From: Lactobacillus sp. ESL0246
GTDB lineage: Bacteria > Bacillota > Bacilli > Lactobacillales > Lactobacillaceae
NCBI RefSeq assembly: GCF_003692965.1
Contig: NZ_REHC01000014.1
Coordinates: forward strand, 1 to 64,000
DNA length: 64,000 bases
Direction: 5' to 3'
This document shows, one piece after another, positions 10,771-21,220 of this stretch (position 1 is the stretch's first letter; the number at the start of each line of letters is the position of its first letter). A model generated the notes under the pieces. That model had not been told where the DNA came from and ran no database searches. It worked only from the letters and a program-made list of their open reading frames with translations. Both the position numbers and the translations under genes were made by a program.

Positions 10771-13653
10771 TTAATCTTGTTTTTTCTTGCGTTTAAATCC
10801 TAAACCACCTATTAGTGTCATTAATAAAGCAATGATTCCACTGAAAGTAAACAAGTTTTTTTCTTTTTGGTTGCTGCCCGTTTGCGGTAGCATTGAATTT
10901 TTATTTACTTTATCATCCGGTGGAACTGTTAACTTGTTGCTCATTAAACGTGGGATTGTGACCAATTGGTGGTTACTTGCATTAGCTAGGTCTTGCTTTG
11001 ATTTTTCCGATGATTGTTGTTGCTCACGCTTTTCCCATATTGACAGATTGCGACGATGCTTATTTGGCAGTATCAATTGCTTTTGTTCATTACTTGGTTC
11101 TGTTTGATGACTGTGACGGTTCTCAGGCGCCGATGACTGATTTAAATCAGATTTATTTGGCGACATAGGACTTTTATGACTAGGTTGTAAGGGATTAGGA
11201 GCTGGCTTGGTGATTTTTTCATAAATATAATAAATATTTTGTGCGGTGTCGCTAATTGTACCGGTTTTGTTACCTTTAACTTCTTTTAACTGATAATCTG
11301 AAAACTTTTTTTCTTGACTTGTATATGGATCACCAATTTTACCATTAATTATAATTGGTTGAATTAAATCATTCCCAGTTGTATCTTGATAATGAATTGT
11401 AACAGCTTTCCCTTGTTTAGGAGCTTCTCGATGGTTAAAGGCAACAGTATAAGTAATGTCACCAGTTACATTATCAGGAATTGAAATGTTTTGCTCATTA
11501 TTTAAAGGTAAATTTGATTTTGAGGAATTTAGTACATATCCTTTAGAAATTAAAGAATTGACGATTTGATTGTATTTTTCTTTATACTGAATTATAGTTC
11601 CGGGTACAATATCTACTTCATCTGCTTCAAGTACCGAATTATTATCTAGATCGATGTAATTAATTGTCGCCTTAGAGGAAGTAGGAATTGAAGGATCAGG
11701 AGCTGGCTTGGTGATTTTTTCATAAATATAATAAATATTTTGCTCAGTGTCGCTAATTGTACCGGTTTTGTTACCTTTAACTTCTTTTAACTGATAATCT
11801 GAAAACTTTTTTTCTTGACTTGTATATGGATCACCAATTTTACCATTAATTATAATTGGCTGAATTAAATCATTCCCAGTTGTATCTTGATAATGAATTG
11901 TAACAGCTTTCCCTTGTTTAGGAGCTTCTCGATGGTTAAAGGCAACAGTATAAGTAATGTCACCAGTTACATTATCAGGAATTGAAATGTTTTGATCATT
12001 ATTTAAAGGTAAATTTGATTTTGAGGAATTTAGTACATATCCTTTAGAAATTAAAGAATTGACGATCTGGTTGTATTTTTCTTTATATTGAATTATAGTT
12101 CCGGATACAATATCTACTTTATCTGCTTCAAGTACCGAATTATTATCCAGATCGATGTAATTAATTGTCGCCTTATATAACGATTGTAAATTATTATGTA
12201 CATAGGTATCAGCATCTGTTTCACCATTATAGTTAGCTGCTAGATTAGTAGAGGATATTTTAATTGTACCTTTAGGATGTTGTATAGTACCGCCTTTGAC
12301 ACGAATCCAATCTTTTGGTGTATCTAAACCGGTTCCTGAAATAACGGAATCTTTGCCTAGAACAAAAACAGCTAAATCTTTAAGTCCACTAAGCATATTC
12401 TCTTTATAAATAACTTGATGCATTGAAAAACTACTAAGGTTTAAATATTTTAAACTGAGATCATTGTAGAACATATAACTCATACTTAATGCTGAGGTTG
12501 TGTTAAAAGTGCTCAAGTCTAATTTTTCTAGTTTTCCACAATTTTTAAACATTGAATTCATATACACAACTTGACTAGTGTTAATGTCGGGAGTTTTTAA
12601 GTTAGTTAAATTAGTACATCCACTAAACATATAGCTAGTATCGGATGCAACCTTGCTTTCAAAGCTACTCAAGTCTAATTCAGATAATTTAGTACAACCA
12701 TCAAACATATGCATAAAATAGACAATCTTTTCACCTCCGAAATCTTCAAAAGTAAGATTTGTTAAATTAGCACAATTTCTAAACATATAACTTGAATCAA
12801 CTGTTTCGATAGCTTTAAAGTTGCTTAAATCTAATTTAGTTAAACTACTATCACCGTCAAACATATACTGCATGTACTTAACTTTACTTGTATTAAATTT
12901 ATTTAAAGCAAGTGTGGTCAGATTAGCATCATTACTGAACATCCGATCCATTGCCCCACAATTGCTGGTATCAAGAGAACTTAAATCAAGAGATTGAAGA
13001 GAGGAATCATTAGCAAACATTCCAGTCATATGAGTAACTTGTGATGTATCTAAGTTGTCTAGATTTTTAATTGATTTCAAATTTGGTAGATTAGCAAACA
13101 AATTATTTGCTTTGCCCCAAATTTTTATTTTATCAGCAATATTGATAGATTCAATATCTTGATAGTGTGGTATATTGGAAGCAATTGGATCAGGATCAGT
13201 TATACTTCCACCTTTATTAATAGTTAATGCTTTTGTTTGATCATTATAAGTTACTTTTAGACCATTCCAAGTATTATTACTCGGCTCCTCACTTTGACTG
13301 CTAATTTTTGTATGATCTTTTTTGTCGTTTAATTGAGGTTGTTGCTTAGATTGTTCAGTTTGACTTAATCGTTGAGCAGTAGATTCTTTATTGCCAGAAT
13401 TAGTAGTAATCTGATCTGCAATCAATTTTACCTTAGCAACCTGATTATTTTGATTTTGACTGGATTCGTGATTATCTATAACTTTATGATCATTGACTTG
13501 GCTTTCTTTATCGGTAACCGTATCCGCCTTTATTTCCTTAACATTGGGATTAGCTAGAAATAAAGCAGCGCTTAAAACAGCACCGGCAATACTAACGTTA
13601 ACTTTACCTAGATGCGAAAATTGTTTTATAATAGCTGTTTGTTCATTTTTCAT
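10771..13653 (-). CDS. LPQTG-anchored surface protein with BspA-type (DUF285) leucine-rich repeats and MucBP domains
   Basis: The ~960-residue cell-wall protein is a probable adhesin. A signal peptide with hydrophobic core VSIAGAVLSAALFLA is followed by a Gln/Ser-rich stretch. Next come about ten DUF285 repeats of the form MFxxCxxLxxLDLSxF (about 170-420), then two nearly identical units with MucBP-like segments (TINYIDLDNNS and VTIHYQDTTGN). A Pro/Ser/Lys spacer, the sortase motif LPQTG, a membrane span and the tail KRKKKQD close the protein. I prefer the internal ATG at 13653, which gives MKNEQ before the signal peptide; an ATG eight codons upstream (13677) is possible. A near-consensus promoter lies at 13728-13756. 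Confidence 0.88.
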   Translation of the reverse strand: MKNEQTAIIKQFSHLGKVNVSIAGAVLSAALFLANPNVKEIKADTVTDKESQVNDHKVIDNHESSQNQNNQVAKVKLIADQITTNSGNKESTAQRLSQTEQSKQQPQLNDKKDHTKISSQSEEPSNNTWNGLKVTYNDQTKALTINKGGSITDPDPIASNIPHYQDIESINIADKIKIWGKANNLFANLPNLKSIKNLDNLDTSQVTHMTGMFANDSSLQSLDLSSLDTSNCGAMDRMFSNDANLTTLALNKFNTSKVKYMQYMFDGDSSLTKLDLSNFKAIETVDSSYMFRNCANLTNLTFEDFGGEKIVYFMHMFDGCTKLSELDLSSFESKVASDTSYMFSGCTNLTNLKTPDINTSQVVYMNSMFKNCGKLEKLDLSTFNTTSALSMSYMFYNDLSLKYLNLSSFSMHQVIYKENMLSGLKDLAVFVLGKDSVISGTGLDTPKDWIRVKGGTIQHPKGTIKISSTNLAANYNGETDADTYVHNNLQSLYKATINYIDLDNNSVLEADKVDIVSGTIIQYKEKYNQIVNSLISKGYVLNSSKSNLPLNNDQNISIPDNVTGDITYTVAFNHREAPKQGKAVTIHYQDTTGNDLIQPIIINGKIGDPYTSQEKKFSDYQLKEVKGNKTGTISDTEQNIYYIYEKITKPAPDPSIPTSSKATINYIDLDNNSVLEADEVDIVPGTIIQYKEKYNQIVNSLISKGYVLNSSKSNLPLNNEQNISIPDNVTGDITYTVAFNHREAPKQGKAVTIHYQDTTGNDLIQPIIINGKIGDPYTSQEKKFSDYQLKEVKGNKTGTISDTAQNIYYIYEKITKPAPNPLQPSHKSPMSPNKSDLNQSSAPENRHSHQTEPSNEQKQLILPNKHRRNLSIWEKREQQQSSEKSKQDLANASNHQLVTIPRLMSNKLTVPPDDKVNKNSMLPQTGSNQKEKNLFTFSGIIALLMTLIGGLGFKRKKKQD
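11198..11674 (-). repeat. Tandem unit 2 (C-terminal) of the MucBP repeat
   Basis: This DNA is almost identical to 11699-12175; the period is 501 bases (167 codons). Only scattered differences are visible, such as GTGCGGTGTCG versus GCTCAGTGTCG. Confidence 0.9.
11699..12175 (-). repeat. Tandem unit 1 (N-terminal) of the MucBP repeat
   Basis: First translated copy of the 501-base tandem repeat inside the adhesin gene. The near-identity at the DNA level points to recent duplication or ongoing homogenisation. Confidence 0.9.
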
Positions 13654-13727
13654 AATTTGACCATTTCTAATAACCATCGGTTTACTAATCTTATTTAATT
13701 AAAGTTAGTATAGATATGTTTTTCTTC

Positions 13728-13756
13728 ATTATAAAAATGATTATGTTACGTGTCAA
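13728..13756 (-). promoter_or_regulatory. Sigma-A promoter of the adhesin gene
   Basis: On the minus strand a perfect TTGACA (13751-13756) and a perfect TATAAT (13728-13733) are separated by 17 bases. The start would be near 13721, giving a leader of about 45-70 bases. Confidence 0.85.
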
Positions 13757-14643
13757 ACGGTTTTAATTCCATAAATATAAACAATTCAATTATGTATTAC
13801 AGTGTTATTTATTTTAACAGTTTGCCGTAAGTAAGTAGTTTTTATAAATACTGCAAAACTGTTTTAAATTATCTTTTTCTTTACATGCCCATAAGTTAGG
13901 AAAGCAAACAAGATATTCGTTAATTATATTACTATAAAATCATAATATTATAACGCAAAATACAATATATTATTTATAACAAAATTATATATTACACAAG
14001 TAAATTTTTAAAAAAGATTATAGATACTTTAATAAGTTATTTTATTTTTAAATTATTTACGTTAACTAAATAGATTAAAATTACTATTGTAATAACATTT
14101 ATCTGGTTTAAAAGAAAGATTCATTATTTGTAGTTTCTTTAAGCTATCAATTTACCGCCGCATTATGATAAAAAGAAACATAAGTTTTTCTTTACATTAA
14201 AAAACTGTTGATTCCACTTTTCAGATTCACATCAGAAATTGTTTATTGTTTTAAATTGTCGCTCAATGTTGAAGATCATGACCTCATTTTTACTGATTTT
14301 CTTTTAATTTGCTTCATTAAGTTAAAACTAAGGTCCATCATGTAATCTTAAAACTTGATTATTATGTCTACTATGCTTAGTCATCACACTAACAACGGTC
14401 ATATCTTTGTTAATGTCTGCCACTATTCCAGTGCTAATGACAATTTCCCATAATATACATTAGACTGAATAAGAAACGAATTATCTAACAAGATTGTGGT
14501 AAGCATGCTATAGCAAAAAAGCAATCTGGTAGATAAACATTGTTCCTCTCATTTTAATAAGATTCGACTACCAAAATATTTACAATGAATTCATCTGAAT
14601 TATAAATGCCTAAACTTTTGTTATCTTTCATAAAAAGATATCA
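13757..14643. other. Long gene-free stretch, possibly with decayed coding remnant
   Basis: No intact gene was seen. On the minus strand about 14337-14460 there is a 40-codon open run ending in a TAG at 14337-14339 (GIVADINKDMTVVSVMTKH and onward) that looks protein-like but has no start or ribosome site. I recognise no family. The rest is AT-rich. Confidence 0.4.
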
Positions 14644-15417
14644 TTATTCTAAATACATTTGTCTTAACTGAGTCAGATCAGCACTATTAAATCCTAATTC
14701 CTTTTCAAAGAAAGTAGCAAAATCGCCCCAGCCACCACGAATAGTTTCAGTAATACCACGAATAGCAATACCTTCGCCTTTAGTAACATTCATCTTAGCG
14801 ACCATCTGTGTAATTTCATCATTGCTGGGCAATTGACGCGAAACAGCAAAGTCATAGAGTTTATTAGTTAATAAATAATCGCGAGCAATTGTATCGTCAC
14901 CGACTCCTAAAGCCATCAAAATTAGTGCTGAGACCATCCCCGTTCGGTCTTTACCTGCACTGCAATGGTAGACCAATGCCTGATCTGGCTTTAGTTTCAA
15001 TAACTCGGTAAATATTTGAGCAAACATCTCCCGACTATGTGAATTAAGCAATGTTTGCTGATAAATTCGACCAATAAAATTATTATTCAAATTGGGAATG
15101 TGATGAAGAAAGCGATAAATGTGGTGGTTACTCTGACTTCCTGACTCATTTTCATCATATATTGGCACATCAACGTATTTAACATTTGACCAATGTATAT
15201 CTGGAGAAGATTTTTTCTCGTACTGGGAACGCAAATCGCAATCAACTGCAATTCGTAATTGAACTAATTTAGTTTGATCAGTTGCAGTCAATGAACTAAG
15301 CGAATCAGACCGATAAATTTTATTCCATTTAACTTTCTGGCCATTTTCATTTTGATAGCCGCCAACATCTCTAAAATTCAACGGCCCATCCAATTTAATA
15401 ATTCGATCATGTACCAA
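14644..15417 (-). CDS. Tyrosine-protein phosphatase (LipA/Y_phosphatase3 type)
   Basis: The 257-residue product has the P-loop HCSAGKDRTG with catalytic C152 and the arginine six residues on. The N-terminal FRDVGGY and IYRSDSLS motifs are typical of this bacterial tyrosine/phosphoinositide phosphatase family. No signal peptide was seen, so it is probably cytoplasmic. The start is a TTG preceded by AGAGTGAG. It lies 33 bases after glpK and may be co-transcribed, though no functional link is known. Confidence 0.85.
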   Translation of the reverse strand: MVHDRIIKLDGPLNFRDVGGYQNENGQKVKWNKIYRSDSLSSLTATDQTKLVQLRIAVDCDLRSQYEKKSSPDIHWSNVKYVDVPIYDENESGSQSNHHIYRFLHHIPNLNNNFIGRIYQQTLLNSHSREMFAQIFTELLKLKPDQALVYHCSAGKDRTGMVSALILMALGVGDDTIARDYLLTNKLYDFAVSRQLPSNDEITQMVAKMNVTKGEGIAIRGITETIRGGWGDFATFFEKELGFNSADLTQLRQMYLE

Positions 15418-15450
15418 TTAACTCACTCTTTCTTAACTCAAATATCAAAT

Positions 15451-17022
<1,572 letters not shown>

Positions 17023-17095
17023 TTATAGCATGGGATCTATTTTTTAAGTTATACTGTGAGCATCAAGCTTTGATTAAAAAGAGGATAACAAAATT

Positions 17096-17908
17096 ATGAA
17101 AAAAGAAATAATTACCTTAACAATTGCTGGAAACGATAGTGACGGTAGTGCAGGAATGACCGCAGATTTACATTCATTTTATGCCCGAAAAGTATATGGT
17201 ATGGGGCTTTTAACTGCCGCTGTTGCTGGAAACACCACGGGAATCTACGCCCAAGAAGTAATGCCCATTTCATTTATTCAAAAGCAATTTGATGTTCTAA
17301 ATGATGATTTTGCAATTTCAGCTCTTAAAACTGGAATGCTGGCTAATAAAGAAATTATTACTTGCGTTGCAGCTAACTTGCGTAAATATGATATGGGTAA
17401 GATTGTCATTGATCCTGTTATTATGACTAAACATGGCAATACCCTGCTTGACGATGACGCTTACCAAGCTTTCTTAGATGAACTACTACCACTTGCTGAC
17501 ATCATTACACCTAATTTTTATGAACAACAAAAATTAACAGGGCTTTCTTTGGATTCAAAAGAAGAAGTGCTGATGGGGGCAAAAATGTTACAAGCAATGG
17601 GAGCGAAGAATGTTTTAATGAAGGGGCGCCACGATAGTCCTCACCAAACCCGAGTAACCGATGTACTGCTGGCTGCTGACGGTCAGGTTTATGAATTTAC
17701 TAAGCCGTTTATTAATACTGAACGAATTAACGGCACAGGCGATACCCTATCAGCAGTTATTGCTGCTGAACTTGCCAAAAAAATGTCAATTATTGACAGT
17801 GTTAAAATTGCTAAAGATTTTACTTATGAAGCAATCGCTCATCCAATTGAAGTTGGCTCAAAATATGGTCCAATTAATCATTTCGCTGCCCAAGAAGATA
17901 TTGAATAA
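17096..17908 (+). CDS. PdxK/ThiD-family kinase (pyridoxine or hydroxymethylpyrimidine kinase)
   Basis: The 270-residue ribokinase-fold protein starts TLTIAGNDSDGSAGM and ends with the GTGDTLSAV anion-hole/catalytic motif. The family includes pyridoxal/pyridoxamine kinases and HMP(-P) kinases, which cannot be separated by eye. A second, clearly thi-linked ThiD lies at 20403-21212, so this copy more likely serves vitamin B6 salvage. AGAGGA precedes the ATG, and a TATACT hexamer near 17050 may be the -10. The next gene, gatD-like, begins 64 bases later with no terminator between. Confidence 0.78.
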   Translation: MKKEIITLTIAGNDSDGSAGMTADLHSFYARKVYGMGLLTAAVAGNTTGIYAQEVMPISFIQKQFDVLNDDFAISALKTGMLANKEIITCVAANLRKYDMGKIVIDPVIMTKHGNTLLDDDAYQAFLDELLPLADIITPNFYEQQKLTGLSLDSKEEVLMGAKMLQAMGAKNVLMKGRHDSPHQTRVTDVLLAADGQVYEFTKPFINTERINGTGDTLSAVIAAELAKKMSIIDSVKIAKDFTYEAIAHPIEVGSKYGPINHFAAQEDIE

Positions 17909-17972
17909 TTATCTTTTGCTCACGCTTTACCTTTAGGATATACTTTAACCAAAGAATAGAGGTAGAGATAAA

Positions 17973-18644
17973 ATGGCAGATAAATCAATTAAAATTGCAT
18001 ACTTATACGAAGACCTAATGAATACCTATGGTGATTCTGGTGATGTCAAAATTATTCGCTATTTACTAAAAAAACAAAATTATACAACTCAAATAGATAA
18101 TATTTCTTTAAACGATAGCTTTGACGCTTTTGACTATGACTTTGTTTTTTTTGGTGGTGGCCAAGATTTTGAACAAACTGTAGTTGCCAAAGACTTACCA
18201 CGTCATAAAGATACTTTAACCAACTATATCAATAGTGACGGCCCAATGTTAGGTGTTTGTGGGGGCTATCAATTAGTTGGTTCTTATTACAAAACTAATT
18301 CTGGCATTACAATTAAAGGACTAGATATCTTACCCTTCCACACCGTTTTTAAGTCAGATAAGCGAATGATTGGTGATACTAGGTATCTGAGCGACTGGGG
18401 TGAAGTTAGTGCCTTTGAAAACCATTCAGGACAAACATATTTTGATGATAAAGAAAAACTGCATCCTTTAGGCAAAATGATTGAAGGTTATGGTAATAAC
18501 CCCCAAGATAAAGTCGAAGGGCTACGTTATCATAACTTTATTGGTACCTATTCTCATGGACCATTATTAAAAAACCTTAATGTCGCCCAAGCAATTGTTG
18601 ACATGATTTTGGCTCGGCATGAAAAACGACTTGCGGCTCAATAA
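17973..18644 (+). CDS. gatD: Class I glutamine amidotransferase, GatD-type (lipid II amidation)
   Basis: The 223-residue CobB/CobQ-like amidotransferase has nucleophile C96 in GVCGGYQ and catalytic H195 in YSHGPLL. These features, the length and the N-terminal YLYEDLMNTYGDSGDV fit GatD, which releases ammonia for MurT to amidate the D-Glu of lipid II. GatD genes normally follow murT directly. Here the upstream gene is a PdxK/ThiD kinase and no Mur-ligase gene is in the window. A strong terminator follows. The family call is firm; the MurT partnership is inferred. Confidence 0.82.
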   Translation: MADKSIKIAYLYEDLMNTYGDSGDVKIIRYLLKKQNYTTQIDNISLNDSFDAFDYDFVFFGGGQDFEQTVVAKDLPRHKDTLTNYINSDGPMLGVCGGYQLVGSYYKTNSGITIKGLDILPFHTVFKSDKRMIGDTRYLSDWGEVSAFENHSGQTYFDDKEKLHPLGKMIEGYGNNPQDKVEGLRYHNFIGTYSHGPLLKNLNVAQAIVDMILARHEKRLAAQ

Positions 18645-18676
18645 AAAAACTGAACTACTAGCTAGTTCAGTTTTTT
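18645..18676. terminator. Bidirectional terminator between gatD and tenA
   Basis: AAAAAACTGAACTA, CTAGC, TAGTTCAGTTTTTT forms a perfect hairpin with A- and T-runs on opposite sides, serving the two convergent genes. Confidence 0.9.
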
Positions 18677-18677
18677 A

Positions 18678-19334
18678 TTACCATCGCTCTTTTGCGTAAG
18701 CCATTTGCCAAAACTGTAATTCGTAGTAGCTACTGCGAACAAAAGCTGTTTGCATCATTTGACGATCAGTTACGGTGGCTTGACTAGCCAAAGTATTTAT
18801 TAATTGCAAAATATGCGTCACATTGACCTCATACCAGTCACTATCATAAGTATCTATCCATGTTTGATAGAGTGTTACGGGTGAGCCAACTTTAGCTAAT
18901 TTTTGCCCAATTTCTTGATACAACCAATAACAAGGAACAATTGCAGCGATTGCTGGAGCAAAGCCATCACGTTCGAGTGTCAGATACATATGATTGACAT
19001 AATTATACGCAGTAGGCGCAATCGCTGTTTGTCTAATTTCCATTGGAGTAATTTTTAATTCCGTAAAAAAATCACTGCGGACAGACCATTCGCAAGCTCT
19101 AAGATCTGCTTCACTCTGCAATAAAAATTTTTTAATTTGCGGATTACCTGCTTGTTCAGCTAATAGATGATGGAACTTACTAAATTCAACTAAATAATAC
19201 CGATCCTGCAGTAAATAAAACCGAAATTTTGTTAACGGTAGTTGGCCACTTTGTAATTCTGTAATGAAAGGATGCACCAGACTTTTTTGCCATATATTTT
19301 GTGCTGCTTGATGCAATTGCTGCGTGAAACTCAT
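18678..19334 (-). CDS. tenA: Thiaminase II / TenA family protein
   Basis: The 218-residue all-helical TenA family member hydrolyses thiamine breakdown products such as aminomethyl-pyrimidine to HMP, which ThiD can reuse. The active-site cysteine is visible in VPCYWLYQEIG, and the LLQDRYYLVEF and ELQFWQMAY segments are typical. It is divergent from the thiM-thiD-thiE operon. I found no TPP riboswitch in its own leader, so its control may differ. Confidence 0.9.
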   Translation of the reverse strand: MSFTQQLHQAAQNIWQKSLVHPFITELQSGQLPLTKFRFYLLQDRYYLVEFSKFHHLLAEQAGNPQIKKFLLQSEADLRACEWSVRSDFFTELKITPMEIRQTAIAPTAYNYVNHMYLTLERDGFAPAIAAIVPCYWLYQEIGQKLAKVGSPVTLYQTWIDTYDSDWYEVNVTHILQLINTLASQATVTDRQMMQTAFVRSSYYELQFWQMAYAKERW

Positions 19335-19390
19335 TAATTTGCCTCTTTTCTACTTTATTAATTTTATTCTTATTTTATGCCTATTTTTAA

Positions 19391-19419
19391 TTGTCTTAAA
19401 CTTAAAAAGTCATTATAAT
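19391..19419 (+). promoter_or_regulatory. Sigma-A promoter of the thiamine salvage operon
   Basis: TTGTCT (19391-19396) and a perfect TATAAT (19414-19419) are separated by 17 bases, just upstream of the TPP riboswitch. Confidence 0.85.
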
Positions 19420-19428
19420 AGAAAGCGA

Positions 19429-19518
19429 TAACACGAGGGGAGCCCCCATCGAGGCTGAGATGGAACTACGTTCTAGACCCTTTGAACCTGTAAGCTAATT
19501 CTTGCGTAGGAACGTGTC
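19429..19518 (+). ncRNA. TPP riboswitch (THI element)
   Basis: The conserved parts appear in order: ACACGAGGGGAGC, GGCTGAGATGGAA, GACCCTTTGAACCTG and the closing GCGTAGGAACGTGT, whose ACACG/CGTGT ends form helix P1. It senses thiamine pyrophosphate and precedes thiM, thiD and thiE. Confidence 0.96.
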
Positions 19519-19530
19519 AATAACCGTTAA

Positions 19531-19562
19531 GCTTTGACACATGATAGTGTCAAAGTTTTTTA
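19531..19562 (+). terminator. Riboswitch-controlled terminator
   Basis: CTTTGACAC and GTGTCAAAG form a perfect stem followed by TTTTTTATTT, 14 bases after the riboswitch. With TPP bound, transcription should stop here before thiM. Confidence 0.88.
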
Positions 19563-19600
19563 TTTACGCAAGTAGGCTAGTGCAATTGTTGGAGGTTGAA

Positions 19601-20389
19601 ATGAAGTTAAATATTCTCAATGAATTACGAGAAAAAAATCCGGTTGTTTTAAATGCTGCTAATTTTGTCACCGTTCAAGATGTTGCTAATAGTTTAAATG
19701 CTATTGGTGCTTCACCAATTATGAGTAAGGAAATTGCCGAAGCCGAAGAAATGGTTAAGATGGCTTCAAGCGTCACCCTTAATCTCGGCACTTTAACCCA
19801 GTTGCAAATTGCCCAAATGAAAAAAATAGGCGCTTTAGCTACCCAAGATAAAAAGCCTATCGTATTTGACCCTGTCGCTGTAGGAGCGGTTAATTATCGT
19901 CTGCAAACAGCGCAGGCCCTCCTCCACAGATTTCCAGTTAGCATAATCCGTGGTAATGCTGGTGAAATTGCAGCTTTAGGGGGTTTTGAATGGAATGCCC
20001 GAGGGATTGATGCTGGTTCGGGTTCAGGTAATCTTGACCAAATCACCCAAAAAACGGCTCAAAAATTGGACTGTGTTGTTATTGCTAGTGGTGCAACAGA
20101 CACAATCAGCAATGGCAAGAAGATTGCACATGTTTACAACGGCACCCCGCTATTTCAAGCCCATGTTGGCTCAGGTGATGTACTATCTAGTATTGTGGCA
20201 GCTTTTGCAGCAGTTGGGACTGATCCATTTGAAGCAGCTCAAACTGCCACCTTGGTATTTGCAGCTACTGGCGAATTACTAGCTAAAGGCCAGCCAGAAA
20301 TTGGCCCTGGCACGTTCGGTATGCATCTGATAGACTACTTGGCTAAAGTTCAAGTTGCCGATATTGAAAAAATAGCAAAATTTGACTAA
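19601..20389 (+). CDS. thiM: Hydroxyethylthiazole kinase
   Basis: The 262-residue enzyme phosphorylates salvaged 4-methyl-5-hydroxyethylthiazole for thiamine synthesis. It shows NFVTVQDVANSLNAIGASPIMS near the start, GNAGEIAAL in the middle and the HVGSGDVLSS catalytic motif. The ATG at 19601 has GGAGGT eight bases upstream; an earlier in-frame start at 19541 lies inside the riboswitch terminator and is rejected. It is the first gene of a salvage operon, with thiD 13 bases on. Confidence 0.95.
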   Translation: MKLNILNELREKNPVVLNAANFVTVQDVANSLNAIGASPIMSKEIAEAEEMVKMASSVTLNLGTLTQLQIAQMKKIGALATQDKKPIVFDPVAVGAVNYRLQTAQALLHRFPVSIIRGNAGEIAALGGFEWNARGIDAGSGSGNLDQITQKTAQKLDCVVIASGATDTISNGKKIAHVYNGTPLFQAHVGSGDVLSSIVAAFAAVGTDPFEAAQTATLVFAATGELLAKGQPEIGPGTFGMHLIDYLAKVQVADIEKIAKFD

Positions 20390-20402
20390 AGGACGACTTT
20401 TT

Positions 20403-21212
20403 ATGACTGAAAAAATTAATTCTTTCCCTCAAGTATTAACAATCGCTGGGACCGATTCTGGTGGTGGTGCTGGTATTATGGCTGATCTTAAGACTTTTCA
20501 AATGCAAAAAGTTTTTGGTACAGCAGTGGTGGTAGCAGTTACCGCACAAAATACCCTTGGTGTACAAGACTCTTTTTTAATACCATTAGAACTAATTGAT
20601 GCACAATTTACCTCACTTGCCGCTGATTTTAAGATTCGCGCCTGCAAAACAGGAATGCTTGGCGATGCAGCTCACGTGCATCAAGTTGCTCTTAACCTAA
20701 AAAAGTATGATTTTGGTCCCATTACAATTGATCCCGTAATGGTAGCTAAAGGCGGTGCACCCCTGCTAAGTAAAGATGCTGTTAAAACTGTCAAAGATGA
20801 ACTTTTACCACTTGCAGATTTAGTAACACCCAACTTGCCCGAAGCTGAAGTACTGACGGGAATTAAGGCAAGCAGCGAAAAACAGTATCCAGCATTAGCT
20901 CATGCCTTACAAGAGATGGGTGTGAAAAATGTTCTAATCAAAGGTGGTCATGCTGAAAATGAACTAGTACGCGACTATGCCCTCTTAGCCGATGGTACCG
21001 ATTTTTGGATTAGCAGTCCACGTACCCACACCAAAAGAACTCACGGCACCGGTGACACTTTAGCTGCAACAATTACAGCTCAGCTCGCTCACGGTCAAAC
21101 TTTAAGTGCTGCAATTAAACTTGGTAAACAATACGTAGCCAAAGCTATCGCAGAAACCATCCAAGTTGGCCATGGTCACGGACCACTTAATCATTGGGTA
21201 AAAATAAACTAG
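20403..21212 (+). CDS. thiD: Hydroxymethylpyrimidine/phosphomethylpyrimidine kinase
   Basis: The 269-residue ribokinase-fold enzyme phosphorylates HMP twice to HMP-PP. It has TIAGTDSGGGAGIMADLKTF, KTGMLG, DPVMVAKGG and GTGDTLAAT. The ATG at 20403 follows AAAGGA at 20388-20393, which overlaps the thiM stop; a TTG at 20382 is rejected. Position between thiM and thiE behind the TPP riboswitch makes the thiamine role clear, in contrast to the paralogue at 17096. Confidence 0.93.
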   Translation: MTEKINSFPQVLTIAGTDSGGGAGIMADLKTFQMQKVFGTAVVVAVTAQNTLGVQDSFLIPLELIDAQFTSLAADFKIRACKTGMLGDAAHVHQVALNLKKYDFGPITIDPVMVAKGGAPLLSKDAVKTVKDELLPLADLVTPNLPEAEVLTGIKASSEKQYPALAHALQEMGVKNVLIKGGHAENELVRDYALLADGTDFWISSPRTHTKRTHGTGDTLAATITAQLAHGQTLSAAIKLGKQYVAKAIAETIQVGHGHGPLNHWVKIN

Positions 21213-21220
21213 GAGAAATT

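Noticed and set aside
10787-11107. Plus-strand frame opposite the adhesin C-terminus
   Set aside because: It is a shadow of the Lys-rich and membrane-anchor codons of the adhesin; no independent signal.
11198-12175. CRISPR-like or phage repeat
   Set aside because: The repeats are 477-bp coding units in frame within a MucBP protein, not short spaced repeats. No CRISPR array was seen anywhere.
14200-14340. Possible ISL3-type transposase remnant
   Set aside because: A few codons looked suggestive, but no conserved motif or terminal repeat could be confirmed.
19541-19600. Upstream extension of thiM
   Set aside because: It begins inside the riboswitch terminator; the ATG at 19601 has a proper GGAGGT.
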